DNA from: Devosia nanyangense
GTDB lineage: Bacteria > Pseudomonadota > Alphaproteobacteria > Rhizobiales > Devosiaceae
Reading direction: 5' to 3'
Length of the DNA stretch: 64,000 bases
Assembly (NCBI GenBank): GCA_016213505.1
Contig: JACRAF010000004.1
Location: forward strand, 62,001 to 126,000
The notes under the pieces were generated by a model, which saw nothing but the letters and a program-made list of their open reading frames with translations, did no database searches and was not told the DNA's origin. Position numbers and translations under genes: made by a program. The first letter of the stretch is position 1, and the number at the start of each line of letters is the position of its first letter. Shown here piece after piece: positions 1-8,362 of the stretch.

Positions 1-1
1 C

Positions 2-532
2 CGCGACGCCGCAATCGTCGCCCCGGAGTTACTCGGCGCGAAATTGCTGGTGGCCGGCGCCGGCGGCCTCATCGTCGAAACCGAGGCCTACCACCCCGAC
101 GACCCCGCCTCGCACTCCTTCCGCGGTCCGACGCCCCGCAACGGCGCCATGTTCGCCGGGCCTGGCCGCGTCTATGTCTATCGCTCCTACGGCATCCACT
201 GGTGCCTCAATTTCGTCTGCCGCAACGCCAGCGCCGTGCTGATCCGGGCGCTCGAGCCGACCGACGGGATCGACCAGATGCGCGTCCGGCGCGGTATCGA
301 GGACCCGCGAGGGCTCTGTTCCGGCCCGGGAAAGCTCTGCGCCGCCCTCGCCGTTACCGCCGAGCTCGACGGCCGCATGCTCGATGCCCAGCCGTTCCGG
401 CTGGTTCTCGCCCCGGCACCGGCGTCCGTCGCCATCGGCAAGCGCATCGGTCTCACCAAGGCCGCCGATACCCCGTGGCGCTTCGGTGTCGCCGGCTCGC
501 GCTATCTCAGCAAACCGTTCCCCAGGGCGTGA
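2..532 (+). CDS. mpg: 3-methyladenine DNA glycosylase (Mpg/AAG family), 5' end outside the window
   Basis: This is a base-excision repair enzyme that removes alkylated purines such as 3-methyladenine from DNA. The frame is open from base 2, and the residues before the first internal start (ending [11 protein letters not shown]) already match the family N-terminus, so the true start lies upstream of the window. Visible family motifs are [16 protein letters not shown], which carries the expected catalytic Glu of the ETEAY segment, then [22 protein letters not shown] and [11 protein letters not shown]. The remaining 176 codons are close to full length for bacterial members of about 180-210 residues. 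The next gene starts 68 bases downstream on the same strand. Confidence 0.93.
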   Translation, partial: RDAAIVAPELLGAKLLVAGAGGLIVETEAYHPDDPASHSFRGPTPRNGAMFAGPGRVYVYRSYGIHWCLNFVCRNASAVLIRALEPTDGIDQMRVRRGIEDPRGLCSGPGKLCAALAVTAELDGRMLDAQPFRLVLAPAPASVAIGKRIGLTKAADTPWRFGVAGSRYLSKPFPRA

Positions 533-600
533 CGGAAAGGACTTGCGACCGCAGGCGGCTTGGTTATGGTCGCGCCGGTCAGCAATGAAAGGACGCCGCC

Positions 601-897
601 GTGCAGGTCGATCAGCTTGTCGCCGAACTTCTCGCCCGTGGCGACATGAACGACGACACCACGCTCGAGCTCAACCGCATCCTCGCCGACTGGCGGGCGG
701 GCAAGCTCGACCCCGACGACGACGTTTACCTCAGGGCGCTGCATGCGCGCCTCGAGAACCTGACGGTCGAGCCGGAGGAACCCCCGCTTGCCGCTCCGCC
801 GCGGCTCGACGGCCTGTCGATCGACGAGTGGCGCGACCGCGCCCTCAAGGCCGAGGCCCAGCTGGCCCAGCTCGAGGACGCCGCCCGCAACGGCTGA
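601..897 (+). CDS. Small acidic hypothetical protein, 98 aa
   Basis: I do not recognise this family. The start is GTG at 601, preceded by AAAGGA at 588-593, a well-spaced ribosome binding site. The product is soluble, acidic and predicted mostly helical (MQVDQLVAELLARGDM, then LEPEEPPLAAPPRLDGLS and a helical C-terminus). There are no membrane segments or cysteines. It follows the glycosylase gene by 68 bases and precedes the tRNA gene, so it may be co-transcribed with the glycosylase. The good ribosome site and typical codon use support a real gene. Confidence 0.7.
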   Translation: MQVDQLVAELLARGDMNDDTTLELNRILADWRAGKLDPDDDVYLRALHARLENLTVEPEEPPLAAPPRLDGLSIDEWRDRALKAEAQLAQLEDAARNG

Positions 898-935
898 CCG
901 TTTGACGACGCGCCTCCGCCTGCTATGAGGCAGCG

Positions 936-1011
936 GGGCCCGTAGCTCAATGGTTAGAGCCGACCGCTCATAACGGTCTGGTTGCTGGTTCGAGTCCAGC
1001 CGGGCCCACCA
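936..1011 (+). tRNA. tRNA with CAU anticodon (probably tRNA-Ile2, else elongator tRNA-Met)
   Basis: A complete cloverleaf can be drawn by eye. The acceptor stem GGGCCCG (936-942) pairs perfectly with CGGGCCC (1001-1007). The D arm is GCTC/GAGC (945-948, 957-960). The anticodon stem GACCG/CGGTC (962-966, 974-978) encloses loop CTCATAA with anticodon CAT at 969-971. The T arm is GCTGG-TTCGAGT-CCAGC (984-1000). The 3' CCA is encoded (1009-1011). The CAT anticodon and short D loop (AATGGTTA) resemble the lysidine-modified tRNA-Ile2, but sequence alone does not exclude tRNA-Met. Confidence 0.95.
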
Positions 1012-1144
1012 ACAATCCAGGTCACAGCAGTCTGACGCAGCCGTGCTGAAGCCGATTGCGACGCTCGACCCAAGGACTTTCGCCGTCCCGCCGTCTCATG
1101 GGCATTCAGATCAGGGGGAACGCCCCCGCCACGGAGCCCAGCAC

Positions 1145-1492
1145 ATGACCACCCCAACCTTCAAACTCGCCACTGTCCTGATGATCGGCGCGGCGCTCGC
1201 TGCGACGCCGGCGCTCGCCGCGGCCTTCACCGCCGGCAATCACGGCCCAGCCGAACTGCCGGTCAACCGCGACGCGCCGTTCACCCTCCCCGGCGCCGTG
1301 ACCCCGATGCCGACCCCGAAGGTGGACGTCGCCTCGATCAGCCGCGGCCTCTTCGACCAGGACCCGGCGGCCGCGCTTGCGAGCCTCGGCACCGTGACCC
1401 TCAGCCGCGACGGCAGCATCGCCGAGACCGAAGCCTCCGACGCCCTGCGTGGCGTGTTCGAAACCGAGATGCAGGGTCACAAGGTCGACTGA
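1145..1492 (+). CDS. Small exported protein of unknown function, 115 aa
   Basis: The ATG at 1145 gives a typical Sec signal peptide: FKLATVLMIGAALAATPALAA, with cleavage expected after about residue 22. The frame is open further upstream, but that extension lacks a signal and runs towards the tRNA. The mature part of about 90 residues is Pro/Asp-rich (NRDAPFTLPGAVTPMPTPKVDV) and ends in an acidic helix. It has no cysteines or known motif. A strong hairpin follows its stop codon. The function is unknown, probably periplasmic. Confidence 0.7.
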   Translation: MTTPTFKLATVLMIGAALAATPALAAAFTAGNHGPAELPVNRDAPFTLPGAVTPMPTPKVDVASISRGLFDQDPAAALASLGTVTLSRDGSIAETEASDALRGVFETEMQGHKVD

Positions 1493-1517
1493 TCCCACAG
1501 CCTGCCGTCACACGAAA

Positions 1518-1542
1518 GGCCGCCCGGACAAGCCGGGCGGCC
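1518..1542. terminator. Perfect 10-bp GC hairpin between convergent genes
   Basis: GGCCGCCCGG (1518-1527) and CCGGGCGGCC (1533-1542) form a perfect 10-bp stem around loop ACAAG. It lies between the stop of the + strand exported-protein gene and the stop of the - strand binding-protein gene. Only short A/T runs flank it, so it is a likely but imperfect bidirectional terminator. Confidence 0.7.
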
Positions 1543-1561
1543 TCATTGCTTAGTTCAGCGA

Positions 1562-2515
1562 TCAGAACGGCGTGTTCGGATAGTCGAACTGCGCCGCGTT
1601 GTCCTTGGTGATCAGCGTCGAGTTGATGATGAACCGGCCGTCGACCTGGGCGTTGGCGGCGAAATGCAGCGCGGTCAGGTCGATCGCGGTCGCCACCATG
1701 TTCGGGTTGTACGACACATCGACCGGCACCTGCGTGCTGCCCGCCGCGACCATCTTGATGATCTGGTTCATGCCGGCGCCGCCGACCGCCCACATCTCGT
1801 TCTCGCGGCCCGCTTCCTTGAGGGCCTTGAGCACGCCGACCAGGATGTCGTCGTCCTGGCACCACACCGCGTCGATCTTGGGGTACTTGGTCAGGAAGTC
1901 CTGCATCACCTTGTAGCCGTCGTCGCGGTTCCAGTTGGCGAACTGGTTGTCGAGCACCTTGATGTTGGTGCCCTCGATGCCGGCCATGAAGGCATCGAAG
2001 CGCTGCTTGTCGATCGGGATCGGCAGGCCGCGGAGCACGACGATGTTACCGCCGTTCGGCAGCGCCGACTTGAAGTACGCGGCCGTGGTCGCGCCGAGGC
2101 CGGGGTTGTCACCGGCGACGTAGAGGTCCTCGATACCGCTCTGGCTGAGCGCGCGGTCGACGACCGTCACCCACTTGCCGGCGTCCTTGACCTTCTTGAT
2201 CGAGGCCGTCATCGCGTCCGGATCGCCGGGCAGGATGACGAGGGCGTCGATGTTGCGGGTCGTGACCATGTCTTCGAGGTCGGCGGCCTGCTTGGTCGAG
2301 TCGGGTGCCGTGGCGAGCACGAACTTGAGGTTCGGGTAGGCCTTGGACAGCCGGTCGACGGCTTGCTGCGCGAAGAAGTCGACGCCGCCCGTCCAGCCGT
2401 GGTCGCCCGTCGGCACCGAGACGCCGATGGTGTAGGTCTTGTCCTGGGCGATCGCGCCCCCGGCAAGGCTGCCGGCGAGCAATGCCGCCAATGCTGTGGT
2501 CCTGAAGAAATTCAT
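1562..2515 (-). CDS. Sugar ABC transporter periplasmic substrate-binding protein
   Basis: A 317-residue periplasmic binding protein of the ribose/xylose/galactose type (PF13407-like fold). Residues 1-23 are a Sec signal (TTALAALLAGSLAGGAIAQ). The mature protein starts with the typical first strand, YTIGVSVPTGDHGWTGGV. It continues with DALVILPGDPDAM, WVTVVDR, and the second-lobe segments FMAGIEG and IDAVWCQDDDILVGVLKAL. It is first in a binding protein-permease-ATPase operon, 54 bases before the permease stop-to-start gap. The exact sugar cannot be read from the sequence. The pentose-oxidation enzymes at 6.4-9.5 kb suggest a pentose or related aldose. Confidence 0.92.
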   Translation of the reverse strand: MNFFRTTALAALLAGSLAGGAIAQDKTYTIGVSVPTGDHGWTGGVDFFAQQAVDRLSKAYPNLKFVLATAPDSTKQAADLEDMVTTRNIDALVILPGDPDAMTASIKKVKDAGKWVTVVDRALSQSGIEDLYVAGDNPGLGATTAAYFKSALPNGGNIVVLRGLPIPIDKQRFDAFMAGIEGTNIKVLDNQFANWNRDDGYKVMQDFLTKYPKIDAVWCQDDDILVGVLKALKEAGRENEMWAVGGAGMNQIIKMVAAGSTQVPVDVSYNPNMVATAIDLTALHFAANAQVDGRFIINSTLITKDNAAQFDYPNTPF

Positions 2516-2569
2516 GAGTATTCGTCCTCCCGTGATAGCCCGTTATCGGGCGCTGTTTAGAACTACGCT

Positions 2570-3574
2570 CTAGTTTGCCATCTTGCGGCCGCGCTGCAGC
2601 AGCACCGCGACGACGATGATGGCGCCCTGGAAAGCCTGGTTGAGATAGGGACTGATCAGGCTCTGCAGATTGAGAATATTGCCGATGAGTTCGAGGATGA
2701 TGACCCCGACCACCGTGCCCCAGATGCGGCCGAAGCCGCCCTTGAGCATGGTGCCACCGATGATCACCGCGGCGATCGCCTGCAGCTCCCAGAGCACCGC
2801 GGTCGAGCTGTTGGCCGAGCCGAATTTCGGCACGTAGAGCACCGCTGCGCCGCCGACCAGGAAGCCCTGCAGCACATAGGTCATGAGCCGGACGCGATCG
2901 ACCTTGATCGCCGAGTAGCGCGCCACCTGCTCGTTCGAGCCGATGGCCGCGATGTGCCGGCCGAACGTCGTGCGCCGCAGCACGATCTCGGCAACGATCG
3001 CCACGACCGCAAAGATAATGATGGGGACCGGGATGTCGAAGATCTTGCCCGAATAGAGCGGCGAATAGGTGTCGGCCGCCGCCATGTTGAGGTTGAGCGT
3101 GCCGCCATTGGCGAGGAAGGTGATCAGCGCGCGGAAGATGCCCAAGGTGCCCAGTGTCACAATGAACGGTTCGATCCGCCCCGCCGTGACGAGAAAACCG
3201 TTCGCCGCGCCGGCGACGCTGCCGATGGCCAGCCCCGCGACGATGCCGAGGCCGACCACCGTCCAGCCCGTCCCCAGCGACGGCACCGCACCGTTGATGA
3301 TGATGATCATCATCCCCGCGCTGAATGCCGCCATCGAGCCGACCGAGAGGTCGAGCCCACCCGAGGTGATCACGAACGTCGCCCCGATCGCGATCAGCCC
3401 GATGAACGACGAGCGCGCGACGATATTGGACAGATTGCCCAGGCTGAGGAAGCTCCCGTTGAGCGCCGTTCCCAGGATCATCAGCAGCACCAGCGCCAGC
3501 ACCGGCCCCAGCGCTCCGAGCCGGACGCGCGGTCGGCGAACCTGCGGCGTTGTCTCTCCCGCGGTCGCGGTCAT
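2570..3574 (-). CDS. Sugar ABC transporter permease (RbsC/XylH type)
   Basis: A 334-residue inner-membrane permease with 8-10 hydrophobic segments. Family signatures include ATFVITSGGLDLSVGSMAAF near residues 65-84, the hallmark GGLDLSVGS motif of RbsC-type permeases, and the coupling segment IGSNEQVARYSAIKVDRVR. The C-terminal segment AIAAVIIGGTMLKGGFGRIWGT is also typical. Its start codon overlaps the stop of the ATPase gene by 4 bases (3571-3574), so translation is probably coupled. It is transcribed after the ATPase and before the binding protein. Confidence 0.94.
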   Translation of the reverse strand: MTATAGETTPQVRRPRVRLGALGPVLALVLLMILGTALNGSFLSLGNLSNIVARSSFIGLIAIGATFVITSGGLDLSVGSMAAFSAGMMIIIINGAVPSLGTGWTVVGLGIVAGLAIGSVAGAANGFLVTAGRIEPFIVTLGTLGIFRALITFLANGGTLNLNMAAADTYSPLYSGKIFDIPVPIIIFAVVAIVAEIVLRRTTFGRHIAAIGSNEQVARYSAIKVDRVRLMTYVLQGFLVGGAAVLYVPKFGSANSSTAVLWELQAIAAVIIGGTMLKGGFGRIWGTVVGVIILELIGNILNLQSLISPYLNQAFQGAIIVVAVLLQRGRKMAN

Positions 3575-5097
3575 GCGGCGGCCCTTCCTTCGATGCCCAT
3601 CTGGTGCCGGACGATTTGTTCTTCGGTGATCTGGTCGCCCTCCAGTTCGCCCACGATCCGCCCCAGCCGCATGACGATCACCCGGTGGCTCAGCCCGATC
3701 ACCTCCTGCAGCTCGGAGGAGACGAGGACGATCGATTTGCCCTCCGCGGCCAGCGCCGCGATGATGTGATAGATCTGCTGCTTGGTGCCCACGTCGATGC
3801 CGCGCGTCGGCTCGTCCATGATGACGATCTCCGGCTCGCTCTCCATGGTCTTGCCCAGCATCAGCTTCTGCTGATTGCCGCCGGACAGCTGGCCGGCCCG
3901 AACCGACGGATCGCGCGCCCGGATATCGAACCGCCGCACGGCGCGCTCGAGCGCTCTGGTTTCGCTGGCGGTGTCGAGAAAGATGCCCTTGAGGTGACGC
4001 GTGAGGGTGAGCAGCGTGAGATTGGGCCTCAGCCCCATATTGGTCAGCAGCCCCTTCCCCTTGCGATCCTTGGTCATGTAGGCGAGGCCCGTCGCCACCG
4101 ATTGCGCAACGCCCGCGAAATGCACCGGCTGGCCGCGGACCTCGATTTCGCCGGTGTAGCGATGCGTGAGGCCGACGACCGCCTCGGCGACGGCGGTACG
4201 TCCCGAGCCGACGAGGCCAGCAAAGCCCAGAATCTCGCCCTTCCTGAGGTCGAAGGAGATATCGTCGACGCCCGCCGCCTGCAGATGCTTCACCGACAGG
4301 ACGAGCGGCGCGTCGACGTCCGGCTCGTGCTTGGGTGGGTAGAGATTGGACAGTTCGCGCCCCACCATCATCTGGGCCGCCGTGTCCGGCGTCAGCACGG
4401 ACGCGGCGACCGTGGCGATGAGCTGGCCGTCGCGCAACACCGTCACCCGGTCCGACAGCCGCATCACCTCGTCGAGCTTGTGCGAGATGAAGACGATCGC
4501 CACGCCGCGTTGCGTGAGCCTCTGGATCTGCTCGAACAGCGTCTGCGTTTCGTCCATCGACAGCACCGCCGTGGGCTCGTCCATGATCAGCACCCGGGCG
4601 TCCCGGCTGATCGCCTTGGCGATTTCCACCATCTGCTTTTCGGCCACCGAGAGCGTGCCGATGCGCGCATTGGGGTCGATGCGGACATGGAGCGTGTCGA
4701 GTAGGGCCTGCGCCTTCTCGTGCATCTGGCGCACATCCATCAGCCCGCCGCGGCTGATCTCACGCCCGAGAAAGATCGAATCCACCACCCGCAGGTGCTC
4801 GGCGAGGTTCAGTTCCTGGTGGATGAGCACGATGCCCAGCGTCTCGGCCTCCCCGTTCGGTGGCAGCCGGACGGTCTTGCCGTCATAGGTGATCGTCCCG
4901 GAGGTTGGCTGTTCGAAGCCGGACAGGATCTTCATGAGCGTCGATTTGCCGGCGCCGTTCTCACCGATGATGGCGTGGACCTCCCCGGCGCGGACGTCGA
5001 AATCGATGCTGAACAGCACCGGAATCTCGCCGAACGACTTGGAAATCCGGTTCGCCGAAAGGACCGGCAGCCCAGCGGCGCCATTGGTGTTCGACAT
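3571..5097 (-). CDS. Sugar ABC transporter ATP-binding protein (RbsA/XylG type, two ABC domains)
   Basis: A 508-residue ATPase with two fused nucleotide-binding domains, as usual for this importer class. Domain 1 has Walker A GENGAGKST (about residues 46-54) and Walker B VLIMDEPTAVLS. Domain 2 has the degenerate Walker A GLVGSGRTAVAE, signature LSGGNQQK and Walker B IVIMDEPTRGIDVG. It is the first gene of the operon and starts 197 bases from the divergent LacI-family gene. The operator site in that gap probably controls it. Confidence 0.95.
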   Translation of the reverse strand: MSNTNGAAGLPVLSANRISKSFGEIPVLFSIDFDVRAGEVHAIIGENGAGKSTLMKILSGFEQPTSGTITYDGKTVRLPPNGEAETLGIVLIHQELNLAEHLRVVDSIFLGREISRGGLMDVRQMHEKAQALLDTLHVRIDPNARIGTLSVAEKQMVEIAKAISRDARVLIMDEPTAVLSMDETQTLFEQIQRLTQRGVAIVFISHKLDEVMRLSDRVTVLRDGQLIATVAASVLTPDTAAQMMVGRELSNLYPPKHEPDVDAPLVLSVKHLQAAGVDDISFDLRKGEILGFAGLVGSGRTAVAEAVVGLTHRYTGEIEVRGQPVHFAGVAQSVATGLAYMTKDRKGKGLLTNMGLRPNLTLLTLTRHLKGIFLDTASETRALERAVRRFDIRARDPSVRAGQLSGGNQQKLMLGKTMESEPEIVIMDEPTRGIDVGTKQQIYHIIAALAAEGKSIVLVSSELQEVIGLSHRVIVMRLGRIVGELEGDQITEEQIVRHQMGIEGRAAA

Positions 5098-5155
5098 GCG
5101 CAGACAGCTCCCCGTGCGCGACGCGATTGACCCGCGTTCTTCCCCTATTTGTCGA

Positions 5156-5190
5156 TGTAAAGGTTTTCATTGACTATGTAAAGGTTTACA
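5156..5190. promoter_or_regulatory. LacI-type operator: palindrome plus a second copy 21 bp away
   Basis: TGTAAAGGTTTACA (5177-5190) has perfect 6-bp inverted arms around a 2-bp centre. TGTAAAGGTTTTCA (5156-5169) is a near-identical copy exactly 21 bp, two helical turns, to the left. Both lie between the divergent ATPase and regulator genes. The AT-rich palindrome stands out sharply in GC-rich surroundings. It is the obvious binding site for the adjacent LacI protein, controlling the importer operon and probably its own gene. Confidence 0.8.
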
Positions 5191-5294
5191 CAAGCCCGGA
5201 AGTGTATACGTTCCGAGCGCGTTTCGCACCCTCGCGCCGATTTGCCGAGCCAAGGGATGGGACGCCGTGCCGGATCGCCCTGGCGGAGCGCCAA

Positions 5295-6359
5295 GTGCAG
5301 CTACAGAGATTGGCCACCATTGAGGATGTCGCCGGAATCGCCGGCGTTTCCATCGCCACGGTGAGCCGCGCCATCCACGAGCCGGCCAAGGTCGCCGACG
5401 CGACCCGGCGCCGCGTCAACGACGCCATCGCCCGCACCGGCTATACGACCAACGCCATGGCCCGCTCGCTCCGCATGCGGCGGAGCAACATGATCCTGAT
5501 TCTGGCGCCCGATGTCGGCGACCCGAATTTCTCGAACATTCTGGTCGGCCTCGAAACCGAGGCCAGCAAGCGCGGCTACGGCGTGCTCATCGGCAACACC
5601 CAGAACGACGCGACGCGCGAGACCGACTATTTGCGGTTCATCAGCTCCAGCCAGGCCACCGGGCTGATCCTGCTGACCGGCCACCTGCCTTTCGGGCTCG
5701 AACAGTCGAGCCCTTTGACCCGACTGCCGCCGATGGTGGCGGTCAATGAGCCGGTGCCGGGCGATCGCGTACCGTTTGTGGGCGTGGACAATTTCGAGGG
5801 CGCCCGCATCGCCGCCGAGCATCTGATTTCGCAGGGCCACCGGCGCGTCGCCTTCATTGGCCACTCGACCAGCCGGATGGTGGCCGAGCTGCGCGAGCGC
5901 GGCTATCGAGCGGCACTGAGCGATGCGGGCATCGCCATCGATCCGATGCTCATCCTCGATGGCGACGGCACCACCGAGAGCGGGCGCCAGGCGGCCGAGC
6001 ACATGTTCGTCCGCGACGTGCTCCCGACCGCCTTCCTCTGCGTCAACGACGCCACCGCGCTCGGCGTGATGATTGCCCTCAACGCCCGCGGCTACGACCT
6101 GCCCCGCCAGTTCTCGGTGATGGGGTTCGACGACATCTCCTATGCCAGCTTCGTGACCCCTTCCCTCACCACGATGAAGCAACCGCGCTCCAAGATCGGC
6201 GAGGAGGCCATGAACCTGCTCCTTGCGGTCGTCGAGGGACGTCCCGTCGAACAAAAACAGGTCCTGCTGCGCAGCGAACTGATCCTGCGCAACTCCGTCG
6301 CACGACTCGGCGCCGACGACGGCGATCCGAGCGCCTCCCGATACCGGCGATCGGGATAG
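5295..6359 (+). CDS. LacI-family transcriptional regulator
   Basis: A 354-residue sugar-responsive repressor. GTG at 5295 was chosen because GGAG at 5284-5287 is well spaced and the helix-turn-helix then starts close to the N-terminus, as in the family. Residues 6-31 (ATIEDVAGIAGVSIATVSRAI) are the DNA-binding helix-turn-helix and hinge. The rest is a periplasmic-binding-protein-like effector domain (ILILAPDVGDPNFSNILVG, VPFVGVDNFEGA, GHRRVAFIGH, FSVMGFDDISYASFVTPSLTTM). It is divergent from the ABC importer and convergent with the dehydrogenase gene. The ligand is unknown, probably a sugar or pathway intermediate. Confidence 0.93.
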   Translation: MQLQRLATIEDVAGIAGVSIATVSRAIHEPAKVADATRRRVNDAIARTGYTTNAMARSLRMRRSNMILILAPDVGDPNFSNILVGLETEASKRGYGVLIGNTQNDATRETDYLRFISSSQATGLILLTGHLPFGLEQSSPLTRLPPMVAVNEPVPGDRVPFVGVDNFEGARIAAEHLISQGHRRVAFIGHSTSRMVAELRERGYRAALSDAGIAIDPMLILDGDGTTESGRQAAEHMFVRDVLPTAFLCVNDATALGVMIALNARGYDLPRQFSVMGFDDISYASFVTPSLTTMKQPRSKIGEEAMNLLLAVVEGRPVEQKQVLLRSELILRNSVARLGADDGDPSASRYRRSG

Positions 6360-6404
6360 CGGGGCGGACGGAGGCTGGCGTCAACCCGCCGCGGCCAATG
6401 CCGG

Positions 6405-7844
6405 TCAGCCGGCGGCGGTGTACGCCGTCTTCACCTGCGTGAAGAACTCGGCGGCGTACTTGCCCTGTTCCTTGGGGCCATAGCTCGAGCCCTTGCGGCC
6501 GCCGAACGGCACGTGGAAATCGACGCCCGCAGTCGGCACATTGACCATCACCATGCCCGCCTCGGCGTTGCGCTTGAAGTGCGTCGCGTATTTGAGCGAC
6601 GTGGTAACGATCCCCGACGACAGCCCGAACTCGGTGTCGTTGGCGGTCGCCAGCGCCTCGTCATAGTCCTTGACCCGGATGACCGAGGCCACCGGCCCGA
6701 AGATTTCCTCGCGGGAAATCCGCATCTGGTTGGTCGCCTCGGTGAACAGCGCCGGCTGCAGGAAGTAGCCTTCGGTCTCGCGATTGAGGCGCATCCCGCC
6801 GACGCGGAGCTTGGCGCCCTCTTTCTGCCCGATCTCGATGTAGTCGAGGTCTTGCTTGAGCTGGCCGGGATCGACCACCGGCCCGATCTCGATGCCCTTC
6901 TCCATGGCATTGCCGACCTTGAGGTTCTTGACCCGTTCGCAGAGCGCATCGACAAACCGGTCGTGGATGCCCTCGGTGACGATGACCCGCGACGACGCGG
7001 TGCAGCGCTGGCCGGTCGAAAAGAAGGCACTTTGCGTCACCGTCTCGACCGCCACCTTGAGGTCGGCGTCGTCGAGCACGATGGTCGGGTTCTTGCCGCC
7101 CATTTCGAGCTGAATCTTGCGCATGAATTTGAGGCTGGCGTCGGCGACGCGGCGGCCGGTGTTGACGCCGCCCGTGAAGGTGATGGCGCTGACATCCTTG
7201 CTGTCGAGGATGGTCTGGCCGACCACCGAGCCCTTGCCCATGACGAGATTGAGCACGCCCTTGGGCAGCCCGGCGCGATGGAGGATGTCGACGATCGCCC
7301 ACGAGCAGCCGGGCACCAGGTCCGCCGGCTTGAACACCACCGTGTTGCCGTAGCAGAGCGCCGGCGCGATCTTCCAGGCCGGAATGGCGATCGGAAAGTT
7401 CCACGGCGTGATGATGCCGACGACGCCGACGGCTTCGCGGGTGATCTCGACGCCGACGCCGGGACGCACCGACAGGACGGTCTCGCCCGCCAGCCGCAGT
7501 GCTTCGCCGGCGAAGAACTCGAAGATCTGTCCGGCCCGGGTCGCTTCGCCGATGCCCTCGGGAAGGGTCTTGCCTTCCTCCCGGCTGAGCAGCGCGCCCA
7601 GCTCTTCCTTGCGCGCGATGATTTCGTGCGCGGTCTTGGACAGGACCGAATGCCGTTCCAGCAGCCCCGAGCGCGACCACGCCGGGAACGCCGCCTTCGC
7701 CGCCGCGATGGCGCGCTGCGTGTCGTCGGCCGTGGCGCGGGCATAGAGCCCGACCACTTCGTTGGTGTTGGACGGATTGATGTTCGGCGCGCCGTCGCCC
7801 CCGACCCATTCGCCGTCGATCAGGTTTCTGTGCAGGTCTTCCAT
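6405..7844 (-). CDS. Aldehyde dehydrogenase, probable alpha-ketoglutarate semialdehyde dehydrogenase
   Basis: A 479-residue NAD(P)-dependent aldehyde dehydrogenase. The ATG at 7844 is preferred because GAGGA lies 7 bases before it. An upstream in-frame start at 7874 lacks this. Visible features are PWNFPIAIPAWK, the catalytic Glu in LEMGGKNP (about residue 247), the catalytic Cys in STGQRCTASSR (about 281) and the C-terminal FGGRKGSSYGPKEQG. The overall sequence resembles enzymes that oxidise 2,5-dioxopentanoate to alpha-ketoglutarate, the last step of pentose, hexarate or hydroxyproline oxidation. The neighbouring FAH-family dehydratase, the expected preceding enzyme, supports this assignment. 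Confidence 0.88.
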   Translation of the reverse strand: MEDLHRNLIDGEWVGGDGAPNINPSNTNEVVGLYARATADDTQRAIAAAKAAFPAWSRSGLLERHSVLSKTAHEIIARKEELGALLSREEGKTLPEGIGEATRAGQIFEFFAGEALRLAGETVLSVRPGVGVEITREAVGVVGIITPWNFPIAIPAWKIAPALCYGNTVVFKPADLVPGCSWAIVDILHRAGLPKGVLNLVMGKGSVVGQTILDSKDVSAITFTGGVNTGRRVADASLKFMRKIQLEMGGKNPTIVLDDADLKVAVETVTQSAFFSTGQRCTASSRVIVTEGIHDRFVDALCERVKNLKVGNAMEKGIEIGPVVDPGQLKQDLDYIEIGQKEGAKLRVGGMRLNRETEGYFLQPALFTEATNQMRISREEIFGPVASVIRVKDYDEALATANDTEFGLSSGIVTTSLKYATHFKRNAEAGMVMVNVPTAGVDFHVPFGGRKGSSYGPKEQGKYAAEFFTQVKTAYTAAG

Positions 7845-7942
7845 GTTACTGTCCTCAGGTGCAGTCAGCACCAAGTTGCCAAACTAAGAACGTGAAGGGA
7901 CGCGGCTCACAACAACCCCGCCCTCATCAGATCGTGCATCTA

Positions 7943-8152
7943 TTACGCCTCGACGTACTCGGCGATGGCGGTTGGCTCAGGGACGGGCAGTCCGTCCTCG
8001 ATGAGGCCTTCGACATGGAGCCGGATAGCTTCGCCGATCTCCACCTCGATTTCCGCGACGCTGTCGCCCGTGGCGATGCAGCCCGGCAAATCCGGAACAT
8101 AGGCTGAGTAGTTCTCATTGGCCTTCTCGATAACGATGGCATAGCGCATCAA
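7943..8152 (-). CDS. hicB: HicB-family antitoxin
   Basis: A 69-residue HicB-like protein: MRYAIVIEKANENYSAYVPDLPGCIATGDSVAEIEVEIGEAI contains the family core YxVYxPDLPGC-ATG-S--E. It is a short HicB with the partial RNase-H-like domain and no separate C-terminal DNA-binding domain. Its start overlaps the hicA stop by 4 bases (8149-8152), so the pair is translationally coupled. It ends 98 bases before the dehydrogenase start, placing the module inside a catabolic gene run. Confidence 0.9.
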   Translation of the reverse strand: MMRYAIVIEKANENYSAYVPDLPGCIATGDSVAEIEVEIGEAIRLHVEGLIEDGLPVPEPTAIAEYVEA

Positions 8153-8352
8153 CGAGACTCCTTCAGTGCGGCCTGCTTGAGGATGCTGTTCAGCGTCCCC
8201 GGCGCGATATCGTCGCCCGGCTTCCCTGCCACGGTCACTCGGCCAATCTTGACGGCATGCTTAAATTGGCGATGGCTACCCCGGAAAGCAACCAAATACC
8301 AGCCATCGGCTTCCAGCATCGCCAAGACCTCGCGAACCTTGACCGTGGCCAT
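8149..8352 (-). CDS. hicA: HicA-family mRNA interferase toxin
   Basis: A 67-residue toxin with a double-stranded-RNA-binding-like fold. Start ATG at 8352 gives MATVKVREVLAMLEADGWY, followed by FRGSHRQFKH with the catalytic His (about residue 27), then VTVAGKPGDDIAPGTLNSILKQA. This is the full canonical HicA architecture. It is expected to cleave mRNA when HicB is lost. The start lies only 10 bases after the stop of the upstream dehydratase gene, so it is very likely co-transcribed with it. Confidence 0.92.
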   Translation of the reverse strand: MATVKVREVLAMLEADGWYLVAFRGSHRQFKHAVKIGRVTVAGKPGDDIAPGTLNSILKQAALKESR

Positions 8353-8362
8353 GACGCCCCAA

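Noticed and set aside
936..1011. tRNA as an integration site for a genomic island
   Set aside because: No integrase gene, direct repeat of the tRNA end or composition shift follows it within the window.
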